DNA from: Prevotella sp.
GTDB lineage: Bacteria > Bacteroidota > Bacteroidia > Bacteroidales > Bacteroidaceae
Reading direction: 5' to 3'
Length of the DNA stretch: 37,769 nt
Assembly: GCA_017389705.1 (NCBI GenBank)
Contig: JAFPEE010000127.1
Span: 1 to 37,769, forward strand
Part shown: in pieces, positions 34,875 to 37,769 of the stretch
Layout: every line of letters starts with the position of its first letter
Position numbering within the stretch: position 1 is the first letter of the stretch
The notes under the pieces: model-generated
The model's database searches: none
Seen by the model: the letters and a program-made list of their open reading frames with translations, nothing else
Told to the model about the DNA's origin: nothing
Translations under genes and position numbers: made by a program

Positions 34875-34896
34875 ATCCCCGCCAAAGAGCGGGGAT
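34875..34896. terminator. Terminator between ansA and the OmpA-type gene
   Basis: A perfect 8-base-pair stem (ATCCCCGC with GCGGGGAT) has a six-base loop and starts two bases after the ansA stop. AT-rich sequence on both sides makes it usable from either direction. Confidence 0.7.
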
Positions 34897-34941
34897 CATT
34901 ATTCTCAAGTTTCGCAGCGGCCTCGCTTTCAATCCATGCTC

Positions 34942-36174
34942 TCACTTCCTAATGAACTCGACGCGGCGGTTCTTGGCGCGACCTTCATCGGTGGTGTTGG
35001 GGGCGACGGGCTCGTGAGAGCCTTTACCGACGGGACGGAGGTTGAAGGGGTCGCAGCCCATGCCTTCGAGAGCCTTCACCACAGCCTCAGCGCGCTTCTG
35101 AGAGAGGGGATCGTTGATGGCGTCGGAGCCCTGGTTGTCCGTATGACCCTGCACCTCGAAACGAGCCTGCGGGTTCTTCTTCATATAGTCGGCCACCTTC
35201 TGAATCTCAGCCATCGACTCAGGCTTCAACGTAGCCTTGCCGGTCTCGAAGAGAATGTTGTTCGTCACGAACTTGCCCGTTTCGGCAATGGCCTTCTCAA
35301 TGGCGGATAGGTCTGTGGCCTGACGCTGGTAGAGTTCAACCCCACCCTTGGCTATAATCACATGACCCACGCCGCGATACGGATACTCACCATTCTCGGT
35401 CATGAACTGGAAACGACTGGGAGCCGCCACATTAGGCAGATTGATGACACGGTTACCATTGATATAATACTTAAAAGCACGCTTGTTGAACGAAATGGCA
35501 AAGTGATTCCACTGGCCTAACTTGATATACTTTTGGATGTTATCCCAGTCTATACTGGCATTTACATGATCCTCAGAGCCTCCTCCCTTTATAAAATCAT
35601 AATTACCATAGACATCTGGCGAACCCGGACGGTACATTAAGTGAATATTTCCAAGATCATCATTCCCAGAATAAAAAGTAATCTGCAAGGCCGACTGGTC
35701 AATATCGCCCGGCTTGCAATAGAAGACATCCCATTCAATGGTGAACACCTCAGGCAGATACGACATCATATTCTCCATTAATGGCATGAATTCTGCACGT
35801 GGAGATGTGCTGTTCAGATACTTCTTGCCATTGACAGAAGCCGTCTCAACACTACCATGATTGATATCCCACTTAGAAGGGAACTCGCCCAACTGCTCAT
35901 TGGCAAAATCATCCTCAAAGAGAATCACACTACCACGAACGAAGTCGCTCTTCTGATTCTGGGACACAGCATCGGGAGTATCGTCCTGCTGCTCTGTCTT
36001 CTCTGCCTTCTCAGAGGCGGCATCGTCGCCCGACTCTTTATTCACCTTGTTAGAGACGGCGTTCTCGACAGTGCTGACTGCACGGTCCTTCACTTTCTTC
36101 AGCCACCCTTGTGCGTTTGCACTCACTGTGAAAGCTATCGCCATCAACAGCGTCATCAATAGTTTTTTCGTCAT
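34942..36174 (-). CDS. OmpA family protein with lectin-like domain
   Basis: 410 residues with a signal peptide (about 1-21, ending NAQ). A charged low-complexity region (about 25-75) is followed by a beta-sandwich of concanavalin/laminin-G type (about 80-280: ILFEDDFANEQLGEFPSKWDI, FTIEWDVFYCKPGD, WNHFAISFNKRAFKYYINGNRV). The C-terminal OmpA domain (about 300-410) has ILFETGKATLKPES, FEVQGHTDNQGSDAINDPLSQKRAEAV and NRRVEFIRK, which bind peptidoglycan. There is no transmembrane barrel. It probably anchors a glycan- or matrix-binding domain to the cell wall. The promoter is recognisable. Confidence 0.9.
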   Translation of the reverse strand: MTKKLLMTLLMAIAFTVSANAQGWLKKVKDRAVSTVENAVSNKVNKESGDDAASEKAEKTEQQDDTPDAVSQNQKSDFVRGSVILFEDDFANEQLGEFPSKWDINHGSVETASVNGKKYLNSTSPRAEFMPLMENMMSYLPEVFTIEWDVFYCKPGDIDQSALQITFYSGNDDLGNIHLMYRPGSPDVYGNYDFIKGGGSEDHVNASIDWDNIQKYIKLGQWNHFAISFNKRAFKYYINGNRVINLPNVAAPSRFQFMTENGEYPYRGVGHVIIAKGGVELYQRQATDLSAIEKAIAETGKFVTNNILFETGKATLKPESMAEIQKVADYMKKNPQARFEVQGHTDNQGSDAINDPLSQKRAEAVVKALEGMGCDPFNLRPVGKGSHEPVAPNTTDEGRAKNRRVEFIRK

Positions 36175-36211
36175 TTCGTTACTGGTTTACTATGATTAAA
36201 CATACTGACCA

Positions 36212-36243
36212 CAAAGGTACAAGTAATTATTAAGACTACCAAA
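36212..36243 (-). promoter_or_regulatory. Promoter of the OmpA-type gene
   Basis: Minus strand -33 TTTG (36240-36243), a 20-base spacer and -7 TACCTTTG (36212-36219). The leader is about 33 bases. Confidence 0.82.
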
Positions 36244-36290
36244 TGTTTTGCCCATATTTTTTGAACGAATAAATACTAAAATAGTCTTAA

Positions 36291-36307
36291 TGAAATTTGA
36301 TATTTCA
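36291..36307. promoter_or_regulatory. Inverted repeat upstream of rubrerythrin
   Basis: TGAAAT-TTGAT-ATTTCA is a perfect 6-base inverted repeat with a five-base spacer, 26 bases before the rbr -33 box. It could be an operator for an oxidative-stress regulator, but AT-rich sequence raises the chance of coincidence. Confidence 0.35.
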
Positions 36308-36333
36308 TATTTTGATATAATTTTGCCTCGTAT

Positions 36334-36366
36334 TTTGTCCTTTTTACGATAAAATTCGTATCTTTG
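36334..36366 (+). promoter_or_regulatory. Promoter of rubrerythrin
   Basis: -33 TTTG (36334-36337), a 21-base spacer and -7 TATCTTTG (36359-36366). The leader to ATG 36410 is about 40 bases. Confidence 0.8.
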
Positions 36367-36409
36367 CGACAAATATTTCATTTATTCACCAACTAAAACA
36401 AATACCATT

Positions 36410-36952
36410 ATGAAAGAATTGAAAGGAACGAAAACAGAGAAGAACCTGCAAGAGGCATTTGCAGGCGAGTCCATGGCCCGCAACAAGTATTCCTACTGGG
36501 CCTCGAAGGCAAAGAAGGACGGTTATGTACAGATAGCAGCCATCTTTGAGGAGACAGCAGCCAACGAGAAGGAGCACGCCAAGATGTGGTTTAAGCTGCT
36601 CGAGGGCGGAGCTATTAAGGACACCGCCAGCAACCTGGAGGCTGCCGCCGGCGGCGAGAACTTCGAGTGGACCGACATGTATGCCCGCATGGCCCGTGAA
36701 GCCCGTGAGGAAGGCTTCGACGAGATTGCCGAGAAGTTCGAAGGCGTTGCTGCCATCGAGAAAGCCCACGAGGAGCGCTATCGCAAGCTGTTGGACAACG
36801 TGCAGAAAGAGCGCGTCTTCTCCAAGGACGGCGACGTCATCTGGCAATGCTCCAACTGCGGACACATCGTCATCGGCCAGAAAGCCCCCGAGGTATGTCC
36901 CGTCTGCGACCATCCCCAGTCCTACTTCCAAGTGAAGGCAGAGAACTATTAA
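36410..36952 (+). CDS. rbr: Rubrerythrin
   Basis: 180 residues. Cytoplasmic peroxidase that protects anaerobes from hydrogen peroxide. The ferritin-like diiron domain (about 1-135) has the E-x6-Y and EExxH-type helices ([56 protein letters not shown]). The C-terminal rubredoxin-like domain has two iron-binding CxxC pairs, CSNCGH and CPVCDHP. Length is normal. It is transcribed alone from a consensus promoter with a strong terminator behind it, which fits a highly expressed stress gene. Confidence 0.97.
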   Translation: MKELKGTKTEKNLQEAFAGESMARNKYSYWASKAKKDGYVQIAAIFEETAANEKEHAKMWFKLLEGGAIKDTASNLEAAAGGENFEWTDMYARMAREAREEGFDEIAEKFEGVAAIEKAHEERYRKLLDNVQKERVFSKDGDVIWQCSNCGHIVIGQKAPEVCPVCDHPQSYFQVKAENY

Positions 36953-36978
36953 GAACCTCAATGTCAAAAGTTATAAGC

Positions 36979-37011
36979 AGTAAGTGAGTGCCTGATGGCA
37001 ACTCACTTACT
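36979..37011 (+). terminator. Terminator of rubrerythrin
   Basis: A long stem (AGTAAGTGAGT with ACTCACTTACT, extended by GCC/GGC around a TGAT loop, one bulged A) lies 26 bases behind the rbr stop and is followed by T-rich ACTTTCTT. Confidence 0.8.
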
Positions 37012-37103
37012 ACTTTCTTGTACAACCTTCGGCATCCTCTTGCTGTCAATGCTGGCATCAGTCGTCGTAACAAAACGACAGAAAGCGTGAGGAATATACT
37101 GAT

Positions 37104-37589
37104 TTACTTATACAACAACAACTTACAGTTCAATGCGTTCTGATACGCTGTTTCCTTGAAGCTCAGGTGTACCCAGTAGGTCTGAGTCTTCGGCTTATAG
37201 CAGAGGAACAGCTCGTGGTAAGGGAAATTGCTGTCCTTCAGATAGCGCTTATCTATAAAATGGATAATGTCTACCGCCTTCAGCAGGCTCTTGCCGCAGT
37301 TGATGTCTGCTGCAAGGCCCTGCTGGTGCAGCGAGGTCGGTGAGCCGCCGACGGCCTGATTGACTGCGGGCGAGCGGTAGGCGCTGTTGATGATGACAGG
37401 CACATCACCTAAATCTTTTCTGAGTTTCTCCAGATAATCCCTGGCCAACCGCTGCAGGTTCTTGAGGGCATTGTAGGGAGGCACGTTCGGAAGACGCTTT
37501 CCATCCTTGTCTTTGGCGTTGGTTGCAGTTAGCTCCTGCAGTGTAAAATGATCACTCAGATAGGTCTTGTCGTTGTCTTCTCTTATCAT
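37104..37589 (-). CDS. Peptidase M15 family protein (phage-type endolysin-like)
   Basis: 161 residues, no signal peptide. It matches the M15A (D-Ala-D-Ala carboxypeptidase-like) fold: YLSDHFTLQELTAT at the start, VIINSAYRSPAVNQAVGGSPTSLHQQGLAADI with the zinc histidine and aspartate (H-x6-D), and the C-terminal TYWVHLSF with the third histidine. Such short unsecreted forms are often encoded by phages or phage-derived elements in Bacteroidales, where they cut peptidoglycan. Its start overlaps the stop of the preceding gene by four bases (ATGA-type), so the two are coupled. The region may be the edge of a prophage remnant; this is inference. Confidence 0.85.
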   Translation of the reverse strand: MIREDNDKTYLSDHFTLQELTATNAKDKDGKRLPNVPPYNALKNLQRLARDYLEKLRKDLGDVPVIINSAYRSPAVNQAVGGSPTSLHQQGLAADINCGKSLLKAVDIIHFIDKRYLKDSNFPYHELFLCYKPKTQTYWVHLSFKETAYQNALNCKLLLYK

Positions 37590-37768
37590 ACCTTGTCCTC
37601 CTCTTTTTCGGTTTCTGGGTTGTAGATGTCTTCGGCCTTGCAGTTCATGGTGTACGAGTCGCCCATCTTGAAGGTGGCCTTGGGGAAAACTCGCATCAGG
37701 GTGCGCGCCATGGCGCTTGCAACCATCTGTTGCTTCTGAGTGACTTGTTGCTTAATCTTGCCGTCCTC
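37586..37768 (-). CDS. C-terminal fragment of an unknown protein upstream of the M15 gene
   Basis: The last 60 codons of a minus-strand gene, running in from beyond the right edge and ending in TGA at 37586-37588. The visible part has a helix (KIKQQVTQKQQMVASAMARTLM) and then VFPKATFKMGDSYTMNCKAEDIYNP and a strongly acidic/basic tail (ETEKEEDKV). I do not recognise it. The stop overlaps the M15 start, which implies a shared transcript and possibly a shared phage-like origin. Confidence 0.6.
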   Translation of the reverse strand, partial: EDGKIKQQVTQKQQMVASAMARTLMRVFPKATFKMGDSYTMNCKAEDIYNPETEKEEDKV

Positions 37769-37769
37769 G

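Noticed and set aside
37065-37085. Short inverted repeat GTCGT/ACGAC between rbr and the M15 gene
   Set aside because: Only five base pairs with a nine-base loop and no T run; too weak to call.

Overview
The window is chromosomal DNA from a Bacteroidales bacterium, most likely a Prevotella-type member of the Prevotellaceae. The evidence is the Bacteroidota promoter signature (TTTG, 19 to 21 bases, TAnnTTTG) in front of many genes, the lack of Shine-Dalgarno sequences, and families typical of the order: smalltalk, DUF2023, DUF4923, DUF5112/DUF5113 sensor kinase, class III fructose-bisphosphatase, peptidase M64 and GHL10. No tRNA, rRNA, IS element or CRISPR array was seen. Both edges cut through genes.

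Layout. 1-384: end of a possible HU-like gene, then the tiny smalltalk gene. 516-1460 (minus): flavodoxin and its DUF2023 partner. 1552-7814 (minus): a probable six-gene operon reading kdgK, a 45-residue DUF4177 gene, eda, a very large hybrid sensor kinase, a response regulator and an AbgT-like membrane protein. It joins 2-keto-3-deoxygluconate breakdown to a signalling system. 7987-10227 (plus): a long RelA/SpoT protein whose hydrolase half has lost its metal-binding residues. 10297-14288 (minus): cstA, a small outer-membrane barrel, nadC and an M23 lipoprotein peptidase broken by one in-frame TGA. 14362-21134 (plus): GHL10 glycosidase, ruvC, a tandem ABC ATPase, clpC and a DUF4923 lipoprotein. 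21447-33784 (plus): a run of thirteen closely spaced genes: purU, hisH-hisA-hisF-hisIE, ftsE, lysC, lysA, two glycosyltransferase-like genes, fbp, a short folK-like gene and an M64 peptidase. 33841-34872: asparaginase. 34942-36174 (minus): OmpA-type protein. 36410-36952 (plus): rubrerythrin. 37104-37768 (minus): an M15 peptidase translationally coupled to a gene that runs off the edge.

Most of the window is core metabolism and housekeeping: histidine, lysine/diaminopimelate, NAD, folate, gluconeogenesis, stringent response, DNA repair and proteolysis. The unusual material lies mostly between genes or at their 5' ends. There are short tandem heptamer arrays of differing sequence at gene starts, one of which lies inside the sensor-kinase gene where it encodes a membrane helix. 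There are two arrays built on an 11-base palindrome repeated every 22 bases. A duplicated hairpin with compensatory changes sits in the first codons of fbp. Three genes have their start codon only 7 to 9 bases behind the -7 box, implying almost leaderless transcripts. I see no defence system, secretion system or large undescribed gene cluster; the most original candidates are the repeat systems and the double-module sensor kinase.
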